DNA from: Streptomyces seoulensis
GTDB lineage: Bacteria > Actinomycetota > Actinomycetes > Streptomycetales > Streptomycetaceae
Length of the DNA: 64,000 nucleotides
Assembly: GCA_013364255.1 (NCBI GenBank)
Contig: CP054936.1
Span: 2,262,853 to 2,326,852 of the forward strand
Direction of reading: 5' to 3'
The notes under the pieces are model-generated. The model was not told where the DNA came from and did no database searches. It saw nothing but the letters and a program-made list of their open reading frames with translations. Shown piece after piece: positions 18,861-28,796 of this stretch (the first letter of the stretch is position 1; each line of letters begins with the position of its first letter). Both the position numbers and the translations under genes were made by a program.

Positions 18861-18866
18861 TACGAT
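18861..18866 (+). promoter_or_regulatory. -10 element for a leaderless MarR transcript
   Basis: TACGAT lies six bases before the ATG at 18873 with no ribosome-binding site between, so the mRNA would begin at the start codon. Confidence 0.5.
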
Positions 18867-18872
18867 GCGGGC

Positions 18873-19262
18873 ATGGGAGCGAACGCGGCCGGCGCCCGGC
18901 TCGGCGAACAGTGGCGGGAGATCCTGTGCCTGCACGCGCGCACGCTGTGCGAGATCGACCGCGTGCTGCACCCCTACGGGCTCGGCGCTAGCGACTTCGA
19001 GGTGCTGGACATCCTGGCCTCCGAGTCGCCCGCCGACGGCGATCTGTGCCGGGTGCAGAACATCGCCGGCCGGGCGCACCTCAGCCAGAGCGCGCTGTCC
19101 CGCCTCATCGGCCGGCTGGAGAAGGACGGTCTGGTGAACCGTTCGGTGTGCGCGGAGGACCGGCGCGGGGTGTGGGTCGCCCTCACCCGCAGGGGCCGTG
19201 ACCTGCACGCCGAGGTGCTCCCGCTGCAACGCGAGGTGCTCGCGCGCATGCTCGACGGCTGA
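18873..19262 (+). CDS. MarR-family transcriptional regulator
   Basis: 129 residues. The winged helix is IAGRAHLSQSALSRLIGRLEKDGLVNRSVCAEDRRGVWVALTRRGR (recognition helix SQSALSRLIGRLE, wing with DRRG). A conserved acidic segment, DFEVLDILASESP, precedes it. Probably translated from a leaderless mRNA. The neighbouring genes (uppP divergent, SseB-like convergent) do not show which promoter it controls. Confidence 0.9.
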   Translation: MGANAAGARLGEQWREILCLHARTLCEIDRVLHPYGLGASDFEVLDILASESPADGDLCRVQNIAGRAHLSQSALSRLIGRLEKDGLVNRSVCAEDRRGVWVALTRRGRDLHAEVLPLQREVLARMLDG

Positions 19263-19322
19263 CCACGCGGCGGGCGCGGACCCGCGCGGATGCGTCCGGC
19301 CCGCCGGGGATCCGGTCCGGCG

Positions 19323-19724
19323 CTACGGCCGGGCCAGCAGGGTGCGGACGCCCTCCGAGGTGAGGGTCAGGCCGTGCGGGGAGCTGGCGTCTATGGTCAG
19401 CGACAGGTCCTCGGCCGGCCACTGGGAGGCCAGGGCGCCCAGCGGCACCAGGCGGTAGCGGGAGACGAAGGGCAGCAGTTCCGACATCTCCAGTTCCGAG
19501 GTGAACACGGGCACCACCGGCACCCCGCCGGGCTGCTCCAGGACGGGCAGGGCCACCGACGACGGGTTGGTGGCGTCCTCGTCGCTCACGTCATCGGGCA
19601 CCGGGATGAGCACGTCGCTGTGGGCGAGCGCGTCGAGCGCCGCCCGGTCCTCGGCGTTCTCGGCGAGGACGTCCAGCGCCTGCTGCGCCTGCGTGGCGGT
19701 GCGGTCGTTCTCGGGTGTGTCCAT
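19323..19724 (-). CDS. SseB-family protein
   Basis: 133 residues from the ATG at 19724 (MDTPENDRTATQAQ), with AGGGA eight bases upstream. It matches the SseB N-terminal domain: ALDALAHSDVLIPVPDD, PVVPVFTSELEMSELLPF, SRYRLVPLGALASQWPAEDLSLTID and GLTLTSEGVRTLL. The domain was named from enhanced serine sensitivity in E. coli and occurs in many Streptomyces proteins without known activity. No signal peptide. The 257-bp gap upstream shows nothing recognisable. Confidence 0.8.
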   Translation of the reverse strand: MDTPENDRTATQAQQALDVLAENAEDRAALDALAHSDVLIPVPDDVSDEDATNPSSVALPVLEQPGGVPVVPVFTSELEMSELLPFVSRYRLVPLGALASQWPAEDLSLTIDASSPHGLTLTSEGVRTLLARP

Positions 19725-19981
19725 GGCGATTTCCCTGCTTGCGGCGGTCGTGCGGTACGCCCCGGGAAGGGTGATCGCCCGGGCACGGTTCTGGACGCGT
19801 ACCCGAACGCCCCCGGCGCAACCGCCCCTGACCACGGGAATCGGGGGCGCCGCGCCTCTCGGTACGAGCTCCGCGCAGCGTGCCGAGCAGGCCCGGGAGG
19901 GCGGCCGGCCGGGGCAGTCCCAGCAGCTGCGGGACGTGCCCGAGCCGCCGGTGGAGGAGGAACCGGACCGCTGAACGGTGC

Positions 19982-21097
19982 TCACGGCTCCCGGCGGCTG
20001 ATCGCGACGGCCGCCGCGTCGTCGCCGAGACGGCCCCGGGCGTGGGCGAGGAGGTCGTCGCGGAGCCGGTCCAGCAGCCGGTTAGGCGCCGCGGCGTCCC
20101 GGACGGCGGCCCAGCCGGAGGCGCGGGCGGCGAGCGGGAAGAACGCGCCGTCCGCGTCCCGCGCCTCCAGTACGCCGTCGGTGTGCAGCAGCAGCGTCTC
20201 ACCGGGCCGGAAGGGGAAGGTGGCGACGGCGTAGGCGGTGGCGTCGGTCAGGCCGCCGAGGCCGAGCGGGGGCGCGACGGTCTCGGCGACCAGGGTGCGG
20301 GCGCGGCCCTCGGCGATGAGGACCGGCGGCGGGTGGCCGCAGTTGACCAGGTGCACCACGTCCTCGTCGTCCGGGATGTCCAGGAGCAGCGCGGTGGCGA
20401 ACGCCTCCTCGGTGTCGAGCGCCTCCTCGGTCTGCCACTGCCGCGAGTCCCACCGCATGGCGCCGTCCAGGTGGACGGCGAGCAGCGGCAGCGCGGGCCG
20501 GCGGTGCGAGGCGGCGCGGAACGCGCCCAGCAGCAGCGCGGCGTGGCTGATCGCCGGCAGTCCCTTGCCCCGGACGTCCGCGAGGAGCAGCCGGGTGCTG
20601 TGCCGGGTGCGGGCGGCGGCGTAGAGGTCGCCGCCGAGGGTCGCCTCGTCCTGGGCGGCCAGGTACACGCTGGCCAGCCGCAGCGGTCCGCTGCGCTCGG
20701 GCAGCGGCGGCAGCAGCACCTCCTGCACGGCTTGGGCCACGGTCCGGCTCTGGCTGAGCTGGCGCTCGCGGCGCTCGCGGACCAGGCAGAACACGACTAT
20801 CAGGGCGGAGACCAGGATCAGCGCGGCGATCTGGGCGATCAGGTTCTCGGTGCCGAGCACGCCCCGGGCCGCCCCGATGAACACCTGGGCCGCGACGGCC
20901 AGGGCGCCGATCAGCGCGGTGCGCCGAGGGCCGGAGAACGCGGCGGCGAGGGCGGGGGCCGCGACCAGCAGGGGGCCGAGGTGCACGTCCGGCGGGGCCA
21001 GGACGTCCACCACGCAGACGGCGGCGATCATTCCCAGCGGGACGAGGACCAGCGTCCGCCCGGGGCGGGAACGCCACAAGCGCTGGAGCGGCGGCAC
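19982..21097 (-). CDS. Membrane-anchored SpoIIE/PP2C serine phosphatase
   Basis: 371 residues. Four membrane helices lie within the first 105 residues (LVLVPLGMIAAVCVVDVL, LVAAPALAAAFSG, ALIGALAVAAQVFI, IAQIAALILVSALIVVFCLV). A short coiled linker (ERRERQLSQSRTVAQAVQ) and a PP2C_SIG domain follow. Metal-binding motifs are GGDLYAA, LLLADVRGKG, NCGHPPPVLI, LLLHTDGVLEARD and the final GDDAAAVAISR. This is the OsaC/RsbU-like class of Streptomyces phosphatases that act on anti-anti-sigma factors. No sensory PAS or GAF domain is present, so the membrane part is the presumed sensor. Confidence 0.9.
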   Translation of the reverse strand: MPPLQRLWRSRPGRTLVLVPLGMIAAVCVVDVLAPPDVHLGPLLVAAPALAAAFSGPRRTALIGALAVAAQVFIGAARGVLGTENLIAQIAALILVSALIVVFCLVRERRERQLSQSRTVAQAVQEVLLPPLPERSGPLRLASVYLAAQDEATLGGDLYAAARTRHSTRLLLADVRGKGLPAISHAALLLGAFRAASHRRPALPLLAVHLDGAMRWDSRQWQTEEALDTEEAFATALLLDIPDDEDVVHLVNCGHPPPVLIAEGRARTLVAETVAPPLGLGGLTDATAYAVATFPFRPGETLLLHTDGVLEARDADGAFFPLAARASGWAAVRDAAAPNRLLDRLRDDLLAHARGRLGDDAAAVAISRREP

Positions 21098-21172
21098 ACG
21101 TCATGCTCTCATCCCCCGCGCCCGGTCACCACCTAGGCCGCGACCGGGGGGTGTCTGTGCTCCGGTGCCGCG

Positions 21173-22054
21173 CTACGCGGGTACGAGGCGGCCGTCGATG
21201 TCGTCCGGTCGCGGTCCGGCGCCGCCCGGCACCGCGGGGCCGGACACGGCGGGGCCGGACACGGCGGGGCCGGACACGGCGGGGCCGGGCACGGCGGGGC
21301 CGGACACGGCAGGGCCGGACACGGCGGGCCGGCCGGCGGCGAGGCGGAGTTCGATGACGGCGCGGGCGGTGGGCCACTCCTCGTCGAGGATCGAGTAGAA
21401 GGCGGTGCTGCGCACGGCTCCGTCCAGTCCCCGCGAGTGGGCGCGGCGGACCCCCTCGCAGCGGGCGCCGAGCCGTTCGATGGCGGCGCGCGAGCGCAGG
21501 TTGCGGGCGTCGGCGCGGAAGGAGACGCGGCGTACCCGCCAGGTCTCGAAGGCGTGGCGCAGCAGGAGCAGCTTGGCCTCGGTGTTGATGCCGGCGCCCC
21601 GGGCGCCGGCGGCGAGCCAGGTGTTGCCGATCTCGGCGGCGTCGGGCACGGCGGTGCGCGGGTCGCCGTACGGGACCCCGGGCGCCGGGGGCCAGATCAG
21701 CGGGCCCTGCCAGTAGTCGAGTTCCAGGAAGCGGGTGGAGCCGACGATCCGGCCGTCGTCGGCGCGGATCACCGCGAACGGCAGGGCCCGGCCCGCCGCC
21801 TGTTCGGCGAGGGCCCGTTCCACGTAGGCGCGGGCCGCGTCGGGGCCGTGCGGCACGGGGGTGAAGGCGTAGGAGGCGCGGTCCTCGTGTGCGGCCTGAG
21901 CCAGGCCCTCCGCGTGGTGCGGAGCGAGGGGTTCCAGCCGCGTCGTGCGGCCGGCGAGAACGACGGGTGCGGGCACGGGGCCATCGGTCTTTCTGCGAAC
22001 GGCGGGTGCTGCCACCCGTGGCCGGCGGTGCGGCGCGGGGCGGTGGTACAGCAT
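21173..22054 (-). CDS. RimJ/RimL-type GNAT acetyltransferase with pentapeptide-repeat tail
   Basis: About 293 residues if it starts at the ATG 22054; no good ribosome site is visible and internal GTGs near residue 27 are plausible. The GNAT domain runs from VVLAGRTTRLEPLAPHHAEGLAQAA to VELRLAAG. It has the family features FAVIRADDGRIVGSTRFLE, GNTWLAAGARGAGINTEAKLLLLRHAFE and NLRSRAAIERLGARCEGVRR. The substrate may be a protein N-terminus or a small amine. After the domain comes a low-complexity tail of seven PAVSG/PAVPG units, encoded by a 15-bp minisatellite. Confidence 0.85.
   Translation of the reverse strand: MLYHRPAPHRRPRVAAPAVRRKTDGPVPAPVVLAGRTTRLEPLAPHHAEGLAQAAHEDRASYAFTPVPHGPDAARAYVERALAEQAAGRALPFAVIRADDGRIVGSTRFLELDYWQGPLIWPPAPGVPYGDPRTAVPDAAEIGNTWLAAGARGAGINTEAKLLLLRHAFETWRVRRVSFRADARNLRSRAAIERLGARCEGVRRAHSRGLDGAVRSTAFYSILDEEWPTARAVIELRLAAGRPAVSGPAVSGPAVPGPAVSGPAVSGPAVSGPAVPGGAGPRPDDIDGRLVPA
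21227..21331. repeat. Seven tandem 15-bp repeats (minisatellite) in the GNAT gene
   Basis: Unit GGACACGGCGGGGCC, clean copies starting at 21242, 21257, 21272, 21287, 21302 and 21317, with a degenerate copy before them. The unit is a multiple of three, so changes in copy number leave the frame open and only lengthen or shorten the PAVSG tail. Confidence 0.9.
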
Positions 22055-22265
22055 GCGCCGGGGGCGCCGGTGGAGGGGAAACGGCCGGGTGAAGAACGGG
22101 AAACGGTCGGATGAAGCCCACTGAGGGCCCTCCGCGGAGAACCACGGCGCGGAGAGCCCGGTGGGGGCTCACTTCCGAACCCCTCGCCCTCTGAGTAACC
22201 ACGCCTTCACGGCCGATGCGCCCCCGGCGCCGAATCCGTCCGGCCGGCCGCCGGGCGCGCCGGGT

Positions 22266-23783
<1,518 letters not shown>

Positions 23784-23843
23784 GTGCGGGCCTGCCTTCC
23801 GATGCGTGGCGCGGCTGGGGAAGCTGCGAGGTCCTGGCGGGGG

Positions 23844-24611
23844 CTACCAGCGGGTCGCCCCCAGGTCCCGGGAGATCGCCCGGGCGGCCTCCCGGAGCAG
23901 TGCGGTCAGGGCGGGCAGCGGCCGGCCCCTGGGGTCGCAGATCCGTTCGACGGGGCCGGACAGGCAGACGGCGCCCACGACGAGTCCGCCGTGGCCGCGG
24001 ATCGGCGCGGCGATCCCGGCGTCGCCCATGGACATCTCCTGCACCTCCGCGCCCCAGCCCTGTTCGCGGATCTCGGCGAGCGCCCGGTCCAGGTCGCCGG
24101 GATCGACCAGGGTGTGCCGCGTGTACGCCGTCAGGCCCTTGGGCGGCAGCGGGTCCAGGGTCGCGGCCCCGAAGGCGAGCAGGACCTTGCCCAGCGAGGA
24201 GGCGTGCAGCGGCAGCAGGGCGCCCACGTCGAGGGTCTGCAGCGTGTCGTCGGGGCGGAAGACGTGGTGGACGACGAGGACCTGGCCCTCCAGGGGCGTG
24301 CCCAGGCGGACGGCCTCGCCGCTGCGGGCGGCCAGCGCGTCCGCCCAGTTGACGGAGCGCGAGCGCAGTTCGTTGACGTCGAGATAGCTGGTGCCCAGGT
24401 GCAGCAGCGCCGCGCCGAGCTGGTACTTGCCGGTGGTCTCGTCCTGTTCGACGAAGTCGACGTGCTGGAGGGTGCGCAGGATGCCGTGGGCGGTGCCCTT
24501 GGCGAGCCCGAGGGAGGAGGCGACCTCGCCGAGCCCGAGCCTGCGCGGCCCGCCGGCCAGCAGGCGCAGGATCGCCGCCGCTCGTTCGATCGACTGGACG
24601 GGTCCGGCCAT
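23844..24611 (-). CDS. gylR: IclR-family glycerol operon regulator
   Basis: 255 residues. An N-terminal IclR helix-turn-helix (VQSIERAAAILRLLAGGPRRLGLGEVASSLGLAKGTAHGILRTLQ) is followed by the effector domain with PLHASSLGKVLLAFGAAT and GDAGIAAPIRGHGGLVVGAVCLSGP. The sequence and its place immediately before glpK identify GylR, the glycerol-inducible repressor described in Streptomyces coelicolor. The start at 24611 (MAGPVQSIERA) follows an AT-richer promoter region (ATATTAATCCTATTTG near 24618-24632) shared with the divergent RsbW-like gene. Confidence 0.95.
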   Translation of the reverse strand: MAGPVQSIERAAAILRLLAGGPRRLGLGEVASSLGLAKGTAHGILRTLQHVDFVEQDETTGKYQLGAALLHLGTSYLDVNELRSRSVNWADALAARSGEAVRLGTPLEGQVLVVHHVFRPDDTLQTLDVGALLPLHASSLGKVLLAFGAATLDPLPPKGLTAYTRHTLVDPGDLDRALAEIREQGWGAEVQEMSMGDAGIAAPIRGHGGLVVGAVCLSGPVERICDPRGRPLPALTALLREAARAISRDLGATRW

Positions 24612-24675
24612 GGAGCGATATTAATCCTATTTGCCCCGTTCAGGACTGCCGTTCGGTAATGCCGACCGCGGTTCA

Positions 24676-24704
24676 TTGACCGCCGCGTATCCGTTCCCTA
24701 GCGT
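24676..24704 (+). promoter_or_regulatory. Sigma-70-type promoter of the RsbW-like gene
   Basis: TTGACC (24676-24681), 17 bases, TAGCGT (24699-24704). It lies 53 bases before the ATG, within the divergent gylR region. An AAGGAGG precedes the start codon. Confidence 0.65.
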
Positions 24705-24757
24705 TCCTTGTCGCGCCCGACTCCCGGTCGGCAGCGCCGCACGGAGAAGGAGGCCCC

Positions 24758-25201
24758 ATGACCGCAGCGCAGCTCGACGCCGCGCCCCGCGGGGAAGCCG
24801 ACCGCGCCGACCACGCCCGGCACGCTTTCCCGCTGCCGCCCACCCCCGGCGCCGTGCCGTCCGTACGTCATCGCGTCCGCGCGGTGCTCGGCGGCTGGGA
24901 CCTGCCGACCGGGGCCGCCGACGATGTGCTGCTGGTGGTCTCGGAGCTGGTCACCAACGCGCTGGTGCACGCCCGGCCGCCCGCGACGCTGCGGATGTGG
25001 CGGGTGCCGTTCGGCGGACGCGGCGCCGTCCACGTCGAGGTGAGCGACCTGGGGCCGGCCGCGCCGCCCGGCCCGGCCGCGGCGCCGGACCCGGACGAGC
25101 ACGGCCGCGGCCTGGGCATCGTGACCGCGCTGTCGGCCCGCTGCGGGGTGCGCACCGGCCCCGGCGGCACCCACCGCTGGGCGGAGGTCCTGGCCGGCTG
25201 A
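24758..25201 (+). CDS. RsbW-like ATP-binding protein (HATPase_c_2)
   Basis: 147 residues. The core reads VSELVTNALVHARPPATLRMW (N box), VHVEVSDLGP (G1-like, D-x-G) and GRGLGIVTALSARCGV (G2), the Bergerat ATPase fold of anti-sigma factor kinases. Streptomyces carries dozens of these small proteins, few with known partners. They phosphorylate STAS antagonists or bind sigma factors. A very strong AAGGAGG precedes the ATG. No sigma-factor gene is adjacent; the SpoIIE phosphatases and the STAS gene of this window are possible partners only by class. Confidence 0.88.
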   Translation: MTAAQLDAAPRGEADRADHARHAFPLPPTPGAVPSVRHRVRAVLGGWDLPTGAADDVLLVVSELVTNALVHARPPATLRMWRVPFGGRGAVHVEVSDLGPAAPPGPAAAPDPDEHGRGLGIVTALSARCGVRTGPGGTHRWAEVLAG

Positions 25202-25265
25202 CGGCACCCTGACCCCGTACCCGGCGCGCCGAGGCGTGCGGGGCCGGTCCGGTCCTGGTCACCGC

Positions 25266-25781
25266 TCAGCGCGGCGTCAGGTCGGTGCGCGGGGTGATCG
25301 CCCACTGGTTGCCGCGCAGCACCCGGTCCGCGAACGGCACGTCGCGCTCGCCGAGCAGCCGGAAGCCCAGGGAACGGCACAGGGCGTTGGAGGCCGCGTT
25401 GTCCGTGGCCGGGAACGCGTGCACCGTGCCCCAGCGATCCTCGTCGCGCGCCTGTTCGAGCAGCCGTCGGGTCGCGCGTCGGGCCAGGCCACGGCCCTGG
25501 AACTCGGGCAGGACCATCCAGCCGATCTCCGACACGGGCCCGTCGCCGTCGTCGTGGGACCACAGGCACACCGTCCCGGCCACCTCCCCGGGGACCCGCG
25601 GATCGGGCACGATCATCTTGATCCACGCGGTGTCGGCCGCGGCCGCCGCGGCGTCCCGGCGCACCTTGTCGGCCATGCCGTCGGCCGGCAGCGGTCCGCC
25701 GAGATCAGCCATCATCACCGGATCGCACCGCATCCGGAGATAGGCGTCGACGTCGTCCGGCGTGACGTTGCGCAGTCGCAC
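25266..25781 (-). CDS. GNAT-family N-acetyltransferase
   Basis: 171 residues from the GTG at 25781 (VRLRNVTPDDVDAYLRMR), preceded by GGGAGG. It has the GNAT acetyl-CoA loop EIGWMVLPEFQGRGLARRATRRLLEQAR and the C-terminal AFPATDNAASNALCRSLGFRLLGERD. The family acetylates amines, alcohols or protein N-termini; the substrate is unknown. It is divergent from the thioesterase gene, with a 94-bp shared promoter region. Confidence 0.9.
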   Translation of the reverse strand: MRLRNVTPDDVDAYLRMRCDPVMMADLGGPLPADGMADKVRRDAAAAAADTAWIKMIVPDPRVPGEVAGTVCLWSHDDGDGPVSEIGWMVLPEFQGRGLARRATRRLLEQARDEDRWGTVHAFPATDNAASNALCRSLGFRLLGERDVPFADRVLRGNQWAITPRTDLTPR

Positions 25782-25875
25782 AGGGTCCTCCCGTCGGTCG
25801 TGAGCTGGTCCGCTCCTAGTCTGTGCAGGGTCCAACGATCCGGCGGCGCCGGAAGATCCCGAGGAGAGAGCCCCG

Positions 25876-26682
25876 TTGAACACCGGCAGCGCGGTCCCCG
25901 ACAGCTACTACGTGCGCATCGACGAGCACCGCTTCAAGCCCACCGCCCACGCGAGCGGCGCCTGGGACGAGAACGAGCTGCACTTCAGCCCGCTCGGCGG
26001 CCTGGTCGCCCACGTCGTCGAGCGGCGCCTCGCCGCCCGCCCGCAGGGCGGCCCGGCCCTGTCCCGGATCAGCTACGACATCCTGGGCCGGCTGGCCCTG
26101 GACGAGTGCGAGATCCGGGTGGAGACGATCCGCCCCGGCCGTACGATCGAGCTCCTGGAGGCGGTGGTGACCGTCGCGGACCGCCCGGTGGTCCGGGCCC
26201 GCGCCTGGCTGCTGGCCGAGCAGGACACGGCCGCCGTCGCCGGCGGCGCCGGGGACCGGCTCACCGCGCCCGAGCGGCTCGCCCCGTGGCCGATGGCCGA
26301 GCTGTGGCCCGGCGGCTACATCGCGTCCCTGGACGTACGCCCGGTCGCCCCGCCCCGGCCGGGCCGCACCACCGCCTGGGTGTCCACGCCGCTCGCCCTG
26401 GTCGCCGGCGAGCCCAGCGGCCCGTACGCCTCCTACCTCGCCCTCGTCGACACGGCCAACGGCATCGCCGTGCGGGAGTCGCCGACCCGGTGGATGTTCC
26501 CCAACGTCGACCTGACCGTCCATCTGCACCGCCGGCCGGAGGGCGCCTGGACCGGTCTGGACACCACGGTCGTCTTCGGACCGAGCGGCCAGGGCCTGAC
26601 CAGCACGGTCCTGCACGACGTGCGCGGTCCCGTCGGACGGGCCGAGCAGATCCTCACCGTACGGCCGATGCCGGGCGCCTGA
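25876..26682 (+). CDS. Acyl-CoA thioesterase-like double hot-dog protein
   Basis: 268 residues from a TTG start at 25876, supported by GAGGAGAG eight bases before it and by the family-typical MNTGSAVPDSYYVRIDEHRFKPT opening (first 20 or so residues). The sequence follows the actinobacterial thioesterase-family pattern: HFSPLGGLVAHVVERRL, LGRLALDECEIRVETIRPGRTIELLEAVVTV, and a second hot-dog half ending RWMFPNVDLTVHLHRRPEGAW and GQGLTSTVLHDVRGPVGRAEQ (each part of TesB-like folds). It probably hydrolyses acyl-CoA esters. Confidence 0.82.
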   Translation: MNTGSAVPDSYYVRIDEHRFKPTAHASGAWDENELHFSPLGGLVAHVVERRLAARPQGGPALSRISYDILGRLALDECEIRVETIRPGRTIELLEAVVTVADRPVVRARAWLLAEQDTAAVAGGAGDRLTAPERLAPWPMAELWPGGYIASLDVRPVAPPRPGRTTAWVSTPLALVAGEPSGPYASYLALVDTANGIAVRESPTRWMFPNVDLTVHLHRRPEGAWTGLDTTVVFGPSGQGLTSTVLHDVRGPVGRAEQILTVRPMPGA

Positions 26683-26715
26683 CCGCACGGCCGCGGAAGG
26701 GGTCGCGGCCCGCCG

Positions 26716-27543
26716 TCACCTGGAGGGCACCAGCGGCAGGTCGTCGGTGTAGCCGTTGACCGGCCGCTCGATCCGCCGGACGGCACGGGCGTCGAGATCG
26801 GCGCCGGCGGAGGCGGTGCCGAGCGTGCCGCCGGGGTGCCAGGCGCCCGTGACCGCCACCCAGGTGTCGCCGGGCAGCGCCGGCGTCCCGTGCACCCGCA
26901 CCTTCACCGACTGGGCGTCGGCGGCGCAGCAGGACAGGATGATCCGGGTCAGGTACCAGGTGTCCCCGCCCTTGTCCGACGTGTCCGGCGTGACGAAGCC
27001 GGTCAGCAGGACCGTGCGTCCCGCGAGGGCCCGGCTGCGGTCCTGCCGCACCCGGCGGGTGAAGTCGGTGAGGGTCATCGGCAGCGGCGAGGTCGCGGGC
27101 AGCGGGTCGAAGCGGCGCTCCCCGGAGGCGACGGCCCGGGGCGCCTCCCGGGAGGCGGTGTACGCGCCGAGGGCCGGCGGGGCGTAGAAGAGCAGGCTCA
27201 GGGCGGGCAGGAACAGCAGCCAGGCCACGCGCGGGACGGTGGAGTGGTCATGACCGTGATCGTGTCCGTGGCCGCCGTCGCCCTGACCGCTGTCGTGGCC
27301 GTGGCCGTCGCTCCGGGCGTCGCCGTCGGGGCCGTGGTCGTGGCCGTGCCGCGCGGAGGGGGCCTCGGCCGGGGTGGACCACGCCTCCGCGATGCCCAGC
27401 AGGAGCAGCAGCACGCCGGAGGCGATGAGCAGCGGGCGCATCCCCTCCTTGACGTAGCGCAGGAAGAGGTCGGTGAAGAGGGAGGCGTGCAGCAGTCCGA
27501 GTCCGCTGAGGACGAGCAGGGTCACCTGGAGGGGGCGTTTCAC
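26716..27543 (-). CDS. TIGR03943-family His-rich membrane protein
   Basis: 275 residues from a GTG whose bases overlap the TGA of the upstream permease gene (GTGA), so the two are translationally coupled. Two membrane helices near the N-terminus (QVTLLVLSGLGLLHASLF, PLLIASGVLLLLLGIAEAW) are followed by a histidine/aspartate-rich loop (HGHDHGPDGDARSDGHGHDS and more), a third helix, then an extracytoplasmic domain with LSCCAADAQSVKVRVHG. The His/Asp-rich loop suggests zinc or another metal ion. In Streptomyces this family is regularly paired with an ArsP-like permease, as here. Confidence 0.85.
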   Translation of the reverse strand: MKRPLQVTLLVLSGLGLLHASLFTDLFLRYVKEGMRPLLIASGVLLLLLGIAEAWSTPAEAPSARHGHDHGPDGDARSDGHGHDSGQGDGGHGHDHGHDHSTVPRVAWLLFLPALSLLFYAPPALGAYTASREAPRAVASGERRFDPLPATSPLPMTLTDFTRRVRQDRSRALAGRTVLLTGFVTPDTSDKGGDTWYLTRIILSCCAADAQSVKVRVHGTPALPGDTWVAVTGAWHPGGTLGTASAGADLDARAVRRIERPVNGYTDDLPLVPSR

Positions 27544-28595
27544 AGCAGGATGCCTCCGACGAGCGTGCTGACCAGGACCGCGACGACGGCGGTGGCGGCG
27601 GAGAAGCGGGCGGCGAAGGCGCGGCCGAAGGTGCCCGCCTGAAGGGCGATCAGCTTGAGGTCGACCATCGGGCCCACCACCATGAACGTCAGCCGCGCCA
27701 GGGGCGAGAACCCGGTGAGGGAGGCCGCGACGAACGCGTCGGCCTCCGAGCAGACCGCGAGCAGGACGGCGAGGGCGGCCAGGAACAGCACGGAGAGCCA
27801 GGGCGAGCCGGAGAAGGCGTCCAGCACGGTGCGCGGGACCGCCACGTTGAAGGTGGCGGCGGCCATGGCGCCGAGCACCAGGAAGCCGCCCGCGTGCAGG
27901 AAGTCGTGCTGGAAGCCGCGCCGGAACTCCGTCCAGCGGCTGTGCCCCGGGCGGTGCCCCGTGTGCCGTACGGCCGGCCGCAGCCACTCCTCGCGGCCCA
28001 GGAGCAGCCAGAGCCAGCCCATGGCGGCGGCGGTGACCAGTGAGGCGAGCAGCCGGGCCAGGACCATGGCGGGGCTGCCGGGGAAGGCGATCGCCGTGGC
28101 GGTCAGCACGACCGGGTTCACGGCGGGCGCGGACAGCAGGAACGCGAACGCGGCGGCCGGGGTGACCCCGCGGTTGATCAGGCTGTTCGCGACGGGCACC
28201 GAGGCGCATTCGCAGCCCGGCAGGATCACCCCGGCCACTCCGGCGACCGGGACGGCGAGCGCGGCCCGCCTGGGCAGCACCCGGCTGAACACATGGGCCG
28301 GGACGAAGGCGTTGATGGCGCCGGACAGCGCGGTGCCGAGCAGCAGGAAGGGCAGCGCCTGCACGGTGACGGCGAGGCAGACGGTCCGCCAGGCCTGCAG
28401 GGCCTGTCCGTCGCTCCACCGGCCGAGGACGAAGACCACCGTGCCGGGCAGGACCGCCGCGCCCAGCAGCAGGGCCGGCCAGAACCGGGGCCACTCGCGC
28501 GCCGGGGCCGGGCCGGCCGGCGCCGCGGCCGGGGAGAGCGCCGGGTCGGCCGGGGTCGCGCCCGGCTCCTCGGCCAGTACTTCGGTCTTCTGCAT
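27540..28595 (-). CDS. ArsP/DUF318-type permease
   Basis: 351 residues, about eight membrane helices. The signature VILPGCECASVPVANSLI with the conserved Cys pair, and SAPAVNPVVLTATAIAF, place it in the DUF318/ArsP permease family, some members of which export organoarsenicals. The second half has AVCSEADAFVAASLTGFSPLARLTFMVVGP. The ATG at 28595 is chosen for GGAG six bases upstream; an in-frame ATG at 28631 is possible. A GAACGTTC palindrome lies between the two start codons. Coupled to a His-rich TIGR03943 protein, it probably handles a metal or metalloid. Confidence 0.88.
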   Translation of the reverse strand: MQKTEVLAEEPGATPADPALSPAAAPAGPAPAREWPRFWPALLLGAAVLPGTVVFVLGRWSDGQALQAWRTVCLAVTVQALPFLLLGTALSGAINAFVPAHVFSRVLPRRAALAVPVAGVAGVILPGCECASVPVANSLINRGVTPAAAFAFLLSAPAVNPVVLTATAIAFPGSPAMVLARLLASLVTAAAMGWLWLLLGREEWLRPAVRHTGHRPGHSRWTEFRRGFQHDFLHAGGFLVLGAMAAATFNVAVPRTVLDAFSGSPWLSVLFLAALAVLLAVCSEADAFVAASLTGFSPLARLTFMVVGPMVDLKLIALQAGTFGRAFAARFSAATAVVAVLVSTLVGGILL

Positions 28596-28736
28596 GGCGG
28601 CTCCGAACGTTCCGATGTCCGCAGCGAACATAGCGGGCCCCGGCCCCGCTCCCGTGCGCGGGACGCGCCGCCGGACGCGTCGGGCGGCGGGTGACGCGGG
28701 TGACATGCCGTCAGCGGCGGTGGGGAACCCCCGCTT

Positions 28737-28765
28737 TTGAACGCGTTCAGTTCTGTGGTTACAGT
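28737..28765 (+). promoter_or_regulatory. Promoter with 12-bp palindromic operator
   Basis: TTGAAC (28737-28742), 17 bases, TACAGT (28760-28765) is a near-consensus sigma-70 promoter. The perfect palindrome TGAACGCGTTCA (28738-28749) overlaps the -35, a typical TetR-type repressor position. No TetR gene is adjacent. Confidence 0.7.
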
Positions 28766-28796
28766 CGTCTCCTCCGACAGAGGGGGGACGAGAGCG

